30,009 nt of DNA from CALALP01 sp041855735 (GCA_041855735.1 JBHAEV010000098.1:1-30009), one strand, 5' to 3'. Counted from the stretch's first letter, positions 14,728-23,847 are shown. Numbers and translations are program-made. The notes: generated by a model from the sequence alone, not told the origin.

Positions 14728-16101
14728 ATGAAGATAGTTTCGTATGACAAGACAAATCCAAAAGCGATTCTAAGCCGGGAGCGGGAGAATTTCGATATCG
14801 AGGCGACGGTGAGAGACATTATTTCGGATGTGAGAAATCGAAAAGATGAGGCATTAAGAGAATATACCCTGAAATTCGATCATGCAAATATCCCGAATCC
14901 GGCGGTCGACAAATCGGAAATCGAAGAGGCGCTGGAGAAGGTGGATGCGGATTTTTTGAATGTGCTGAAGAAAGCGGCGAAGAATATTCGGGAATTCCAC
15001 GAGAAACAATGTGACAGCGGATATGTGATGACAAAGCGTTTCGGGGCGATTATGGGGCAGATGACCATTCCTTTGGATCGAGTGGGGATTTATGTGCCGG
15101 GCGGTACGGCATCCTATCCGTCCACCGTGCTGATGAACGCGATCCCCGCGAAACTTGCAAATGTCGGCGAGATTATTATGGTTACACCGCCGGCAAGGGA
15201 CGGAAAGATTGCGAAGGAAATCCTCGCCGCCGCGCATCTGGCAGGAGTTGACAAAATCTATAAAGCGGGCGGAGCGCAGGCGGTGGCGGCTCTTGCCTAC
15301 GGAACACAGAGCATTCCGATTGTGGATAAAATCGTCGGTCCCGGCAATGCCTTTGTAGCGGAAGCGAAGAAGCAGGTTTTCGGACAGGTGGATATCGACA
15401 TGATTGCCGGTCCGAGTGAAATTCTGATCATTGCGGACGACAGTGCGAATCCGAGATTTTTGGCGGCGGATTTGCTTTCGCAGGCGGAACATGATGCGAT
15501 GGCGAGCGCGATTTTGGTAACGACTTCCGCAACGCTTGCAGAGGAAGTCGGCGAGGAAGTAAAGCGGCAATTGTTAAATTTGCCGAGAATGGAAATTGCG
15601 CGCAAATCGATGGAAAACCATGGTAAAATAGTTCTGGTGGAACATATTTCCGATGCCGTCGATATTTCCAATGCCATAGCTCCCGAGCATCTGGAACTGT
15701 GCGTGCGGGAGCCGTTTGACTTGCTGGCCGGGGTAAGGCATGCCGGATCGGTCTTTTTGGGGCATTACACGCCGGAGAGTCTGGGGGATTATCTGAGCGG
15801 GGCAAATCATACGCTGCCGACACTCGGAACCGCCAGATTTGCGAGTCCGCTCGGAGTGGAAGACTTTGTAAAGAAAATGCAGTATACTTATTACACTAGG
15901 GAAGCACTTTTGGATGTCGCGGACGATATCGCCCTGTTTGCCCTTCGGGAAGGATTGCAGGCGCATGCAAGAAGTGCCCTGATTCGAAAAGAAGAATTGC
16001 GGGAATATGAAAAAGGAGCTTCGGCTCCCGAAGAAGGATTGCGGGAATATGAAAAAGGAGCTTCGGCACCGATAAAAGAGGACGGAAGTGATGCTGAGTA
16101 A
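14728..16101 (+). CDS. hisD: Histidinol dehydrogenase with a repetitive C-terminal tail
   Basis: The protein has 457 residues; the family is usually about 430. It carries out the last two steps, L-histidinol to L-histidine with two NAD+. Recognisable segments are GIYVPGGTASYPS, VDKIVGPGNAFVAEAKK, the zinc ligands in LLSQAEHDAMASA and SGANHTLPT, and the catalytic Glu-His region IAPEHLE. The extra length is a C-terminal tail beyond RSALIRKEE containing two copies of LREYEKGASAP, encoded by a 42-bp tandem repeat; nothing suggests this tail is catalytic. The last 11 bases overlap hisC. GGGAG precedes the ATG. Confidence 0.95.
   Translation: MKIVSYDKTNPKAILSRERENFDIEATVRDIISDVRNRKDEALREYTLKFDHANIPNPAVDKSEIEEALEKVDADFLNVLKKAAKNIREFHEKQCDSGYVMTKRFGAIMGQMTIPLDRVGIYVPGGTASYPSTVLMNAIPAKLANVGEIIMVTPPARDGKIAKEILAAAHLAGVDKIYKAGGAQAVAALAYGTQSIPIVDKIVGPGNAFVAEAKKQVFGQVDIDMIAGPSEILIIADDSANPRFLAADLLSQAEHDAMASAILVTTSATLAEEVGEEVKRQLLNLPRMEIARKSMENHGKIVLVEHISDAVDISNAIAPEHLELCVREPFDLLAGVRHAGSVFLGHYTPESLGDYLSGANHTLPTLGTARFASPLGVEDFVKKMQYTYYTREALLDVADDIALFALREGLQAHARSALIRKEELREYEKGASAPEEGLREYEKGASAPIKEDGSDAE
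15997..16067 (+). repeat. 42-bp period tandem repeat with UUCG hairpin inside the hisD 3' end
   Basis: A 29-base block (15997-16025) is repeated exactly at 16039-16067, a period of 42 bases or 14 codons, so the frame is kept. Copy 1 contains GGAGC-TTCG-GCTCC, a stem closed by the very stable C(UUCG)G tetraloop. Copy 2 has one mismatch in the stem. The array ends about 20 bases before the hisC start. Confidence 0.85.
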
Positions 16102-17155
16102 GAAATTCAAAAATCTGAAGGCCTATGTTCCGGGCGAGCAGCCGGGGAATGCGGAGTATATCAAACTGAACACGAACGAAGCATTTCTGCCTTTGCCGGA
16201 GTGTGCATGGGATTTTGCGCTTCAAAACATGAGGGAGCTTTCTCTGTATCCGGATCCGGAATGCAAAGCGCTGCACAGGGAAATTGCCGATTTGTACCAT
16301 GTCAGTCCGGGGGAAGTCATTACAGCCAATGGCTCGGATGAGCTGCTGAACTTTGCATTTCTGGCTTACGGGGATGCGGATCATCCGTTTGCATTCCCGG
16401 ATATCAGCTACGGCTTCTATGAGGTATTCGCGCAGGTGAACGGGATTCCGTTTGAGAAGATCAAGCTGGATGAAGAGTTTCGCATTCGTGTGAGGGATTA
16501 TATCGATATCCGGAAGAATATCGTGATTGCCAATCCGAATGCGCCGACGGGGATTGCGCTCTCAAAGGCACAAATCGAAGAAATCGTTCGCAGCAATCCG
16601 AACCATGTTGTGGTCATTGACGAGGCATATGTGGACTTCGGTGCGCAAAGCTGTCTGGAATTGATTCACACCTACAACAATCTGTTGGTTTGCCGGACAT
16701 TTTCCAAGTCCAGAAGTGCGGCGGGTCTTCGGCTCGGCTACGGGTTCGCCTGCGAAGAATTGATTCGGGAACTGCATACCATCCGCTATTCGATCAATCC
16801 TTACAATATCAATTCCTTTTCGATGAGCATGGGAATCGGAATCCTGAAAGCGGAACGGGAGATCCGAAAAAACATCGAAAAGACCGTGGAAAACAGAGAG
16901 TATTTACAAAAACAGCTGAAGGCACTCGGGTTTCGGGTTCTGGATTCCGAGGCGAATTTTTTATTTGCAAGTCATGAGAAGATTTCGGGTGAAAATCTGT
17001 ATTTAAAATTAAAAGAGTCCAAAATACTGGTTCGGCATTTTTCCAAGGAGAGAATACAGAACTTTGTCCGAATCACAATCGGCAGCATTGCACAGATGGA
17101 TGCATTAACGGACAGCTTAAAGAGAATACTGGAGGAACAGGATGCGCAGCGCTAG
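16091..17155 (+). CDS. hisC: Histidinol-phosphate aminotransferase
   Basis: The protein has 354 residues and is a fold type I PLP enzyme. It converts imidazole-acetol phosphate and glutamate to histidinol phosphate. Motifs are IKLNTNEAFLPLP near the N-terminus, TANGSDELLNFAFLAYGD, IANPNAPTGIALSK, IDEAYVDFG and the PLP-lysine segment CRTFSKSRSAAGLRLGYG. ATG 16091 is preferred over the GTG at 16088 because AGAGGA (16077-16082) gives better spacing. The start lies within the end of hisD and its own end overlaps hisB by 14 bases. Confidence 0.95.
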   Translation: MLSKKFKNLKAYVPGEQPGNAEYIKLNTNEAFLPLPECAWDFALQNMRELSLYPDPECKALHREIADLYHVSPGEVITANGSDELLNFAFLAYGDADHPFAFPDISYGFYEVFAQVNGIPFEKIKLDEEFRIRVRDYIDIRKNIVIANPNAPTGIALSKAQIEEIVRSNPNHVVVIDEAYVDFGAQSCLELIHTYNNLLVCRTFSKSRSAAGLRLGYGFACEELIRELHTIRYSINPYNINSFSMSMGIGILKAEREIRKNIEKTVENREYLQKQLKALGFRVLDSEANFLFASHEKISGENLYLKLKESKILVRHFSKERIQNFVRITIGSIAQMDALTDSLKRILEEQDAQR

Positions 17156-17732
17156 AATCGTTCGAAACACGAAGGAAACCGGGATTGAACTTTATTGCAA
17201 TCTGGACGGAACGGGAGAGGCAAAATTAAGCACGAAGATCGGCTTTTTGGACCATATGCTGACCTTGTTTGCCGCCCATTCCGGCATGGATCTGGAGTTG
17301 AAATGCGAAGGGGATATATGGATTGACTACCATCATTCGGTGGAGGACATCGGCATCGTGCTGGGCAGTGCCGTTTCAAAGGCGCTCGGCGACAAGAAGG
17401 GGATTTATCGCTACGGATCTATGATCCTGCCGATGGATGAAGTGTTGATGCAAAGTGCGGTGGATGTGTCCGGAAGAAGCATGCTGGTGTATGATGCAAA
17501 CATACCGGCACAGAAAATCGGAGACTTCGACACCGAACTGGTCAAGGAGTTTTGGCTGGCATTTGTGAGGCATTCCGGTCTGACTTTGCATATCCGTATG
17601 CTTAACGGAGAAAATTCACATCATATTGCGGAAGCCATGTTCAAGTCCGTGGCAAGAAGTATTAAGGCGGCAATCAAAATCGACCCGGAGAATGCCGGGA
17701 AAATTCCGTCGACAAAAGGGGTGTTGGAATGA
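17142..17732 (+). CDS. hisB: Imidazoleglycerol-phosphate dehydratase
   Basis: The protein has 196 residues, the monofunctional length, without the N-terminal histidinol phosphatase domain of enterobacterial HisB. Diagnostic metal-binding repeats are FLDHMLTLFAAHSG, YHHSVEDIGIVLG, VRHSGLTLHIRML and NSHHIAEAMFKSVARS. It dehydrates imidazole glycerol phosphate to imidazole-acetol phosphate. The phosphatase function is supplied by hisK further down. GGAGGAACAG precedes the ATG, inside the end of hisC, and the stop overlaps hisH by four bases. Confidence 0.96.
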   Translation: MRSARIVRNTKETGIELYCNLDGTGEAKLSTKIGFLDHMLTLFAAHSGMDLELKCEGDIWIDYHHSVEDIGIVLGSAVSKALGDKKGIYRYGSMILPMDEVLMQSAVDVSGRSMLVYDANIPAQKIGDFDTELVKEFWLAFVRHSGLTLHIRMLNGENSHHIAEAMFKSVARSIKAAIKIDPENAGKIPSTKGVLE

Positions 17733-18334
17733 TCGTACTGATAGACTATGGTGTGGGAAATCTGTTTTCCCTAAAAAGTTCGTTTTCAAAAATCGGAGTC
17801 GACATCACGATCAGCAGGGACAAGGCGGTGATCGAAAATGCGAAGAAGCTGATTCTTCCCGGAGTGGGGGCATTTGAGGATGCCGCAAACAAGCTTCGGG
17901 AATGCGGTTTGGACGAGTTGATTGTAAAAAGAGCGGAAGCGGGAACACCGCTTCTTGGAATCTGTCTGGGAATGCAGATGTTGTTTGAAACGAGTCTGGA
18001 ATTCGGTGAGCACAAAGGGCTCGGGATTCTGAAAGGAAACATTGTGCCGTTTGATTTGCCGAAGGAAATGAAGATCCCGCATATCGGATGGAACCGGCTG
18101 CATATAAAGAAAGAAAGCAGGCTTTTAAAATATGTATGCGAGAATGATTATGTGTACTTTGTACATTCCTATCATGCAACCGGCTGTGAGGAATGTGTGA
18201 TTGCAACCACGGATTACGGCCTGGAGGTAACCGCGGCGGTGGAGCGGGGCAATGTGTTCGGATGCCAGTTTCATCCGGAAAAGAGCGGGGATGTGGGACT
18301 TGCGATACTGAGGGCTTTTTGTGAACAGGAGTAA
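17729..18334 (+). CDS. hisH: Imidazole glycerol phosphate synthase, glutaminase subunit
   Basis: The protein has 201 residues and is a class I glutamine amidotransferase. The nucleophile elbow is LLGICLGMQMLFE, and the His-Glu of the triad is in FGCQFHPEKSG. PGVGAFEDA forms the oxyanion region. It supplies ammonia to HisF for ring closure. An ATGA overlap joins it to hisB, which implies coupled translation. HisF, its obligate partner, is two genes downstream with hisA between, the usual order. Confidence 0.96.
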   Translation: MIVLIDYGVGNLFSLKSSFSKIGVDITISRDKAVIENAKKLILPGVGAFEDAANKLRECGLDELIVKRAEAGTPLLGICLGMQMLFETSLEFGEHKGLGILKGNIVPFDLPKEMKIPHIGWNRLHIKKESRLLKYVCENDYVYFVHSYHATGCEECVIATTDYGLEVTAAVERGNVFGCQFHPEKSGDVGLAILRAFCEQE

Positions 18335-18359
18335 AAAAAGTAAAAAAAGAGGAGTCGGA

Positions 18360-19076
18360 ATGAATATTTTTCCCGCAATAGATCTGTATGACAACAAGGC
18401 GGTGCGCCTGATCAAGGGCGACTATCAACAAATGAAGGTGTATTCCGAGAATCCTTCGGATTTGGTTCGGGATTTTGAAAAGAGCGGTGCAAAATATTTG
18501 CATGTGGTGGATCTGGAAGGTGCAAAGCTCGGAAGACCGGTGCATACATCATGGATAAAAAAACTGGTGGAACAAAGCTCCCTGTTTGTGCAGGCGGGCG
18601 GCGGGATTCGAAACATGGAAAGTCTTTCGGAATTGATGGAAACGGGGGTCAATCGTGCCATACTGGGTACGGCGGCTCTTTTGGATCGGGATTTTCTGCA
18701 CAGGGCATTGGAAACTTACGGCAGCAGGATTGCCGTCGGCGTGGACATCAAGGACGGCATGGCGGCAATTTCCGGCTGGACAGAGAAGTCCGAAAAGGAG
18801 GGCATCGCATTTTGCAGAGAACTTGAGCAGATCGGAGTCAAGTGCATTATCTGCACCGATATTTCCAAAGACGGGATGATGCAGGGAGTCAATCTTTCCT
18901 TGTACGAACAATTGAGGAAAGAAGTGGACGTCGATATCATAGCCTCCGGCGGAGTGACGGATCTGGAGGATATACAAAGATTGTCGGAATCGGGGCTGTA
19001 CGGTGCGATTGTGGGAAAGGCATATTATGAAGGGGCGGTCAGGATTGCGGACGCAATCGGGATATCCGTGAGATAG
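18360..19076 (+). CDS. hisA: ProFAR isomerase
   Basis: The protein has 238 residues and is a TIM barrel. It isomerises ProFAR to PRFAR. The N-terminal catalytic Asp is in IFPAIDLYDNKAVRL and the second is in CTDISKDGMMQG. Phosphate-binding glycines are in VQAGGGIRNMESL and IASGGVTDLEDIQ. The ATG at 18360 follows GAGGAG at a 5-base spacing and gives the family's normal N-terminus; an upstream in-frame GTG at 18321 would add a lysine-rich extension with no homology that I recognise. Confidence 0.95.
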   Translation: MNIFPAIDLYDNKAVRLIKGDYQQMKVYSENPSDLVRDFEKSGAKYLHVVDLEGAKLGRPVHTSWIKKLVEQSSLFVQAGGGIRNMESLSELMETGVNRAILGTAALLDRDFLHRALETYGSRIAVGVDIKDGMAAISGWTEKSEKEGIAFCRELEQIGVKCIICTDISKDGMMQGVNLSLYEQLRKEVDVDIIASGGVTDLEDIQRLSESGLYGAIVGKAYYEGAVRIADAIGISVR

Positions 19077-19083
19077 GAGGCAA

Positions 19084-19857
19084 ATGATCACAAAAAGAAT
19101 CATTCCCTGTCTGGACGTAAAGAACGGCAGGGTGGTAAAGGGCGTAAATTTTTCCGGTTTGAGCGACCTGGCATCTCCGGTGGAACTTGCTGAGTTTTAC
19201 AGCAAAAACGGAGCCGATGAGCTGGTGTTTTATGATATTACCGCTTCGTTTGAGAATCGAACATTATTTTCGGATATATTAAAAGAGGTGGCAAGTCAGG
19301 TCTTTATCCCCTTAACCGTGGGCGGGGGGATCCGGGATGTGGCGGATTTTGAATATGTGCTTTCCTGCGGGGCGGATAAGGTCAGCGTCAACTCCGGTGC
19401 AATCCGGAATCCGAAACTGATTTCGGAGGCTGCGAAAATCTACGGAAGTCAATGCGTGGTTTTGTCCGCGGACATCCGAAGAACGGAAAGCGGATTTACC
19501 GTTTTTGCCAACGGAGGGCGGGAGAATACCGGAATTGATGCAATGGAGTGGATCAAAAGAGCGCAGGATGACGGCGCGGGGGAAATCGTGGTCAATTCCA
19601 TCGATACGGACGGTGTTCGAAACGGTTTTGATCTGGAGATGCTTTCGGCAGTCTGCGATATTGCGAGAGTTCCGGTCATTGCTTCCGGCGGTGCGGGAAA
19701 CGTCGGTCATTTTGTGGAATTGTTTCAAAAGCTTCCCATGGTGGATGCAGGCCTGGCAGCTTCCATCTTTCATCTTGGGGAGGTCGGCATTTTGGAATTA
19801 AAGCGAGAATTAAAAGCAAATCAGATTTCAGTAAGGGAGGTTAGAGGTGAATCTTAG
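19084..19857 (+). CDS. hisF: Imidazole glycerol phosphate synthase, cyclase subunit
   Basis: The protein has 257 residues and is a TIM barrel paralogous to HisA. IIPCLDVKNGRVVKGVNF contains the first catalytic Asp, and NSIDTDGVRNGFD contains the second. Phosphate loops are LTVGGGIRDVADF and IASGGAGNVGHF. It cyclises PRFAR with ammonia from HisH to imidazole glycerol phosphate and AICAR. AGGAGG sits four bases before the ATG. The final 11 bases overlap the hisIE start. Confidence 0.96.
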   Translation: MITKRIIPCLDVKNGRVVKGVNFSGLSDLASPVELAEFYSKNGADELVFYDITASFENRTLFSDILKEVASQVFIPLTVGGGIRDVADFEYVLSCGADKVSVNSGAIRNPKLISEAAKIYGSQCVVLSADIRRTESGFTVFANGGRENTGIDAMEWIKRAQDDGAGEIVVNSIDTDGVRNGFDLEMLSAVCDIARVPVIASGGAGNVGHFVELFQKLPMVDAGLAASIFHLGEVGILELKRELKANQISVREVRGES

Positions 19858-20542
19858 GAGTAGTGTCATTATGAATGACAATGTTGTGATCAATGAAAAA
19901 TTGATGGATGAATTAAAATTTGACGATCACGGCTTAATTCCCGCCGTGGTCTGCGATTATGTGACAAAGGATGTGCTGATGCTTGCCTACATGAGCAGGG
20001 AGAGCCTTCGGATTTCTCTGGAGAAGGGTTTGACCTGTTTTTACAGCCGCTCCAGAAAAGAACTGTGGATAAAGGGCGGAACCAGCGGGAACTATCAAAG
20101 AATCGCTTCGATTACCGCGGATTGCGACAGGGACAGTTTGCTGGTGGCGGTGAAACCGCTCGGTCCCGCGTGTCATCTGGGAACATATTCCTGCTTTGAA
20201 AACGAGTTTTACAACAATCCGACATTTCGGGAGTTTTCTGCACATAAATTAATGGAACTGCTTCATGACAGAAAAAAGAAAATGCCGGAGAATTCTTACA
20301 CGACCTATCTTTTCCAAAAAGGAATCGACAAAATATTGAAAAAAATCGGCGAGGAATGCACGGAAGTCATTATTGCGGCAAAGGCAGGGGATAAGAAAGA
20401 AACGGTTTATGAAATTGCCGATTTGTATTATCATATCTGTGTTTTGATGGTGGAGGCGGGAATCAGCCCGGAGGAAATCACCAATGAGCTGGCACGCAGA
20501 CATATCATTGACACGAAAGTAAAACAGGAGAAGATGACCTGA
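19847..20542 (+). CDS. hisIE: Bifunctional phosphoribosyl-AMP cyclohydrolase / phosphoribosyl-ATP pyrophosphatase
   Basis: The protein has 231 residues. The HisI domain covers roughly residues 20-120: MLAYMSRESL, then TCFYSRSRKELWIKGGTSGN, then the metal-binding cysteines in ADCDRDSLL and GPACHLGTYSC. The HisE domain covers roughly residues 130-225: YLFQKGIDKILKKIGEECTE then VIIAAKAGD, and YEIADLYYHICVLM. It performs steps 2 and 3 of the pathway. The GTG at 19847 follows AAGGGAGG by six bases and is the preferred start; the ATG at 19871 is an alternative that would remove eight non-conserved residues. Confidence 0.95.
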   Translation: MNLRSSVIMNDNVVINEKLMDELKFDDHGLIPAVVCDYVTKDVLMLAYMSRESLRISLEKGLTCFYSRSRKELWIKGGTSGNYQRIASITADCDRDSLLVAVKPLGPACHLGTYSCFENEFYNNPTFREFSAHKLMELLHDRKKKMPENSYTTYLFQKGIDKILKKIGEECTEVIIAAKAGDKKETVYEIADLYYHICVLMVEAGISPEEITNELARRHIIDTKVKQEKMT

Positions 20543-20582
20543 TTCCGGCAGGAGAAAATGACCGGCTGCAAGGAGGTGTGAC

Positions 20583-21389
20583 ATGGAGAGGGGCAATCAG
20601 CGGTGGAAGGCGGATTATCACATGCATACGGTATATTGTGACGGAAACGATACACCCGTTGAAATGATTGAGGCGGCGATCGAAAAGAAGATGGACGCCA
20701 TCGGATTTTCGGGGCATTCCTATGTGGACTTCGACAGAGAATGGTGTATGTCCCCGGAAGGGACGAAGGAGTATGTCCGGGAGATACGCAAACGAAAAGA
20801 AGAATACAAGGGGCGCATACAGGTGCTTCTCGGATTGGAACAGGACTACTACTCGGACATCGATCGTGCGGATTTTGATTACATCATCGGATCGGTGCAT
20901 TATATCCGAAAAGACGGGAATTACCTGACTGTGGATCTGGGAAAGGACGCCGTGTTAAAGGATGTGCAAACATATTATCATGGCGACATCTATGCCTATC
21001 TCGAAGATTATTTTCGACTGGCGGGGGATGTTGTCCGCCGGACAAAATGTGATATCGTCGGGCATTTTGATCTGGTGATGAAATTCAATCAGGACAATAC
21101 CATGTTTGACAAGGAACATCCCCGATATGTAAAAGCATATCGGGAAGCCGTCGATCGGATTCTGGAGTCGGATGTTTTGTTTGAGATCAATATGGGAGCC
21201 ATGATTCGCGGCTATCGAAATGCTCCGTATCCGGATCTCAAAATCATGGAATACATTCGAGACGGCAAAGGCAGGTTTATTTTCAACTCGGACAGCCACC
21301 AAAAAGACAGTTTGATGTACGGGTTTTCGGAATGGAAAGGGTATTTGAGAGAAAAGGGATTTGCCATTCTGGATCGACTGGACGGATGA
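20583..21389 (+). CDS. hisK: Histidinol-phosphatase, PHP family
   Basis: The protein has 268 residues. PHP metal motifs are visible: DYHMHTVYCDGNDTP at the N-terminus, GFSGHSYVD, LGLEQDYYSD, IIGSVHYI, DIVGHFDLV and NSDSHQKD near the C-terminus. It removes phosphate from histidinol phosphate, the one activity missing from monofunctional HisB, so the set of histidine enzymes is complete in this array. AAGGAGG precedes the ATG. The first unrelated gene of the array begins 15 bases after its stop. Confidence 0.92.
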   Translation: MERGNQRWKADYHMHTVYCDGNDTPVEMIEAAIEKKMDAIGFSGHSYVDFDREWCMSPEGTKEYVREIRKRKEEYKGRIQVLLGLEQDYYSDIDRADFDYIIGSVHYIRKDGNYLTVDLGKDAVLKDVQTYYHGDIYAYLEDYFRLAGDVVRRTKCDIVGHFDLVMKFNQDNTMFDKEHPRYVKAYREAVDRILESDVLFEINMGAMIRGYRNAPYPDLKIMEYIRDGKGRFIFNSDSHQKDSLMYGFSEWKGYLREKGFAILDRLDG

Positions 21390-21404
21390 CAGATGGGAGG
21401 AAAC

Positions 21405-22790
21405 ATGGAAAAAAGCAGGGATTTTTCAAAGGGAGCGATGTGGAAGAACATCCTGTATATGGCGATTCCGTATACGGCATCGCAGATTATTCAGGTGCTT
21501 TACAATATTGTCGACCGGATTTATATCGGGCATATGAATACCGGTGACGGACTTGCGCTGACCGGTGTCGGTCTGGCATTTCCCGTTATATCGATTATTT
21601 CCGCTTTTACCAATTTGTTTTCGACCGGCGGAGCGCCACTTTGCTCGATCGAGAGAGGGAAGGGGAATCACGAAAAGGCGAGGGAGATTCTGGGAAACAG
21701 CTTCTCACTGATAGTCGGAACCGGTCTGGTTCTGATGCTGCTCTTTTACTTTTTTATGAAACCGATCCTTTATGCGTTCGGCGCATCGGATTTGACCTAT
21801 CCCTATGCGAGAGCTTATCTGCAGATTTATCTGACGGGAACCTTGTTTGCGATGATCGGCTTCGGAATGAATCCCTTTATCAACTCGCAGGGATTCGGCA
21901 AAGTCGGGATGATGACCACCATGGTCGGGGCGATTGCAAATATCATTCTTGATCCGGTTTTTATCTTTGTGTTTCGGATGGGGATTCGGGGGGCCGCCAT
22001 TGCCACAGTCATCAGTCAGGGGCTCAGCTGTTTCTGGGTACTGCGGTTTTTGACCGGAAATAAGCCGATGTATAAAATAGACGGAAAATATATGAAGGTA
22101 AAAAATCCGGGTCTGGTCGGGGAGATACTGACACTTGGAGTCAGCGGTTTTACGATGATGGTGACAAACAGTCTGACACAGATTGCCTGCAATACGACTT
22201 TGCAAAGGTATGGCGGAGAGCTTTATGTGGGTTCGATGACGATCCTCAACTCCATCCGCGATATCTTTACCCTGGTGGTTCACGGTTTGACCATCGGTGC
22301 GCAGCCGGTGCTGGGATACAATTTCGGCGCCGGAAAATACCAAAGAGTCAAGGATGGAATCAAGTTTGTCAGCATCGGCGGAATTGCATATACGTTTTTG
22401 GCATGGCTCGTCATCGATCTGTTTCCGGATGTATTCATCCGGATGTTTACAAAGGATGAAGCACTGATTGCGGTCGCGATTCCCGCCCTGAATATCTTTT
22501 TCATGGGATTTTTTATGATGAGTTTCCAGTTCTGCGGACAATCGATCTTTGTGTCTTTGGGGTATTCCAAACATGCCATTTTTTTCAGTCTGCTTCGAAA
22601 GGTGTTCATTGTCGTACCGCTGACATTGCTGCTGCCGGTTTATATCGGAGTGAACGGCGTATTCTACGCGGAACCGATCAGCAATTATATCGGCGGCATC
22701 GCCTGCTATACCACGATGATTTTTACGGTTTGGAAAACGCTGGGAAAAGAAGAGAGGAAATCGCGGGAAATGTCAACAAATCGAAAGTGA
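21405..22790 (+). CDS. MATE family efflux transporter
   Basis: The protein has 461 residues with about twelve hydrophobic helices. The N-terminus is typical of the family: MWKNILYMAIPYTASQIIQV followed by LYNIVDRIYIGH. Later segments are GFGMNPFINSQGFGK and IGAQPVLGYNFGAGKYQRVK, the latter matching the conserved G-x-x-P-x-x-x-x-N-x-G motif of helix 8. Such proteins export drugs or metabolites in exchange for Na+ or H+. The ATG at 21405 is chosen because GGGAGG (21394-21399) precedes it directly; an ATG at 21393 lies before that site. The exported compound is unknown, and nothing in the sequence ties it to histidine. Confidence 0.92.
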   Translation: MEKSRDFSKGAMWKNILYMAIPYTASQIIQVLYNIVDRIYIGHMNTGDGLALTGVGLAFPVISIISAFTNLFSTGGAPLCSIERGKGNHEKAREILGNSFSLIVGTGLVLMLLFYFFMKPILYAFGASDLTYPYARAYLQIYLTGTLFAMIGFGMNPFINSQGFGKVGMMTTMVGAIANIILDPVFIFVFRMGIRGAAIATVISQGLSCFWVLRFLTGNKPMYKIDGKYMKVKNPGLVGEILTLGVSGFTMMVTNSLTQIACNTTLQRYGGELYVGSMTILNSIRDIFTLVVHGLTIGAQPVLGYNFGAGKYQRVKDGIKFVSIGGIAYTFLAWLVIDLFPDVFIRMFTKDEALIAVAIPALNIFFMGFFMMSFQFCGQSIFVSLGYSKHAIFFSLLRKVFIVVPLTLLLPVYIGVNGVFYAEPISNYIGGIACYTTMIFTVWKTLGKEERKSREMSTNRK

Positions 22791-22833
22791 AGATTTTGTA
22801 AAACACAGTTCGCATCGGAAAGGAAAGTGAAAA

Positions 22834-23847
22834 ATGATTGTAATTATGAAGAAAAACGCCGATTCCATGGCGGTCGAAAAAATCGTGAAAATGATTGAGG
22901 AAGCGGGTTGTCAGGCGCATCTGTCCAAAGGCGACGAGGTGACCATCGTCGGTGCGGTCGGCGACAAGTCCGGACTGCTGAATAAAAATCTGGAGATACT
23001 GGAGGGCGTCGATCGCATTGTCAATGTAACCGAAAGTTACAAGCTTGTGAACAAAAAGTTTCATCCGGAATTTTCGACGGTAAAGGTGGGAAATACGCAG
23101 ATCGGACCTTCCAATCTGACGGTGATGGCGGGACCGTGCGCCGTGGAAAGCCGGGAACAGCTCATGGAAACGGCAAACAGAGTCAAGGCCGCGGGGGCAA
23201 ATTTTCTGCGGGGCGGTGCGTACAAGCCGAGGTCGTCGCCGTATTCCTTCCAAGGTCTGGAAGAAGAGGGGCTTCGCTATATGAAGGAGGCAGGGGATTG
23301 CTTTGACATCCGGGTGATCTGTGAAGTGACTTCCGAGCGGGCAATCGAAAAGGCGGGCAAATATGTGGATATGATTCAAATCGGAGCCAGAAATATGCAA
23401 AACTTCGAACTGTTGAAAGAGGCGGGCAGAAGCGGGATTCCGGTTCTGCTTAAGAGAGGGCTGAGCGCAACCATTGAAGAATGGCTCAATGCGGCGGAAT
23501 ACATCATTTCCGAGGGGAATCCGAATATCGTGCTGTGTGAACGGGGGATTCGCACCTTTGAAACATCCACCAGAAATACTCTGGATATCAGCGCCGTGCC
23601 GGTACTTCGAAGCAAAACACATCTGCCGATTATTGTGGATCCTTCCCATGCGACCGGTGTCCGCGAATATGTGGCACCTTTGGCCAGAGCATCGGTGGCG
23701 GCGGGTGCGGACGGCTTGATGATCGAGGTGCATCCTTGCCCGGAGAAAGCGCTTTCCGACGGACCGCAGTCATTGACCTTTGACCGCTTCGATGCACTGA
23801 TGGAGGAGCTGAAGCCGTTTTCGAAATGGATGGGAAGAGCATTGTAA
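22834..23847 (+). CDS. aroF: 3-deoxy-7-phosphoheptulonate (DAHP) synthase, type I-beta
   Basis: The protein has 337 residues. Residues 1 to about 70 form a ferredoxin-like regulatory domain (MIVIMKKNADSMAVEKIVKM) as in the Thermotoga type of enzyme. The catalytic barrel follows: VMAGPCAVESREQL, FLRGGAYKPRSSPYSFQG, VLLKRGLSATIEEW, IVLCERGIRTFE and IIVDPSHATGVREY. It condenses PEP and erythrose 4-phosphate, the entry to aromatic amino acid synthesis. Family members of this form are often feedback-inhibited by Phe or Tyr through the N-terminal domain. AAGGAAAG precedes the ATG. No other shikimate gene is in the window. Confidence 0.95.
   Translation: MIVIMKKNADSMAVEKIVKMIEEAGCQAHLSKGDEVTIVGAVGDKSGLLNKNLEILEGVDRIVNVTESYKLVNKKFHPEFSTVKVGNTQIGPSNLTVMAGPCAVESREQLMETANRVKAAGANFLRGGAYKPRSSPYSFQGLEEEGLRYMKEAGDCFDIRVICEVTSERAIEKAGKYVDMIQIGARNMQNFELLKEAGRSGIPVLLKRGLSATIEEWLNAAEYIISEGNPNIVLCERGIRTFETSTRNTLDISAVPVLRSKTHLPIIVDPSHATGVREYVAPLARASVAAGADGLMIEVHPCPEKALSDGPQSLTFDRFDALMEELKPFSKWMGRAL

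Noticed and set aside
16008..16067. Frameshift or pseudogene at the end of hisD
   Set aside because: The 42-bp repeat keeps the reading frame and all catalytic motifs lie upstream of it.
18321..18359. Longer hisA start at the GTG overlapping hisH
   Set aside because: It would add 13 residues rich in Lys, Arg and Ser before the conserved N-terminus, and GAGGAG is positioned for the ATG at 18360.
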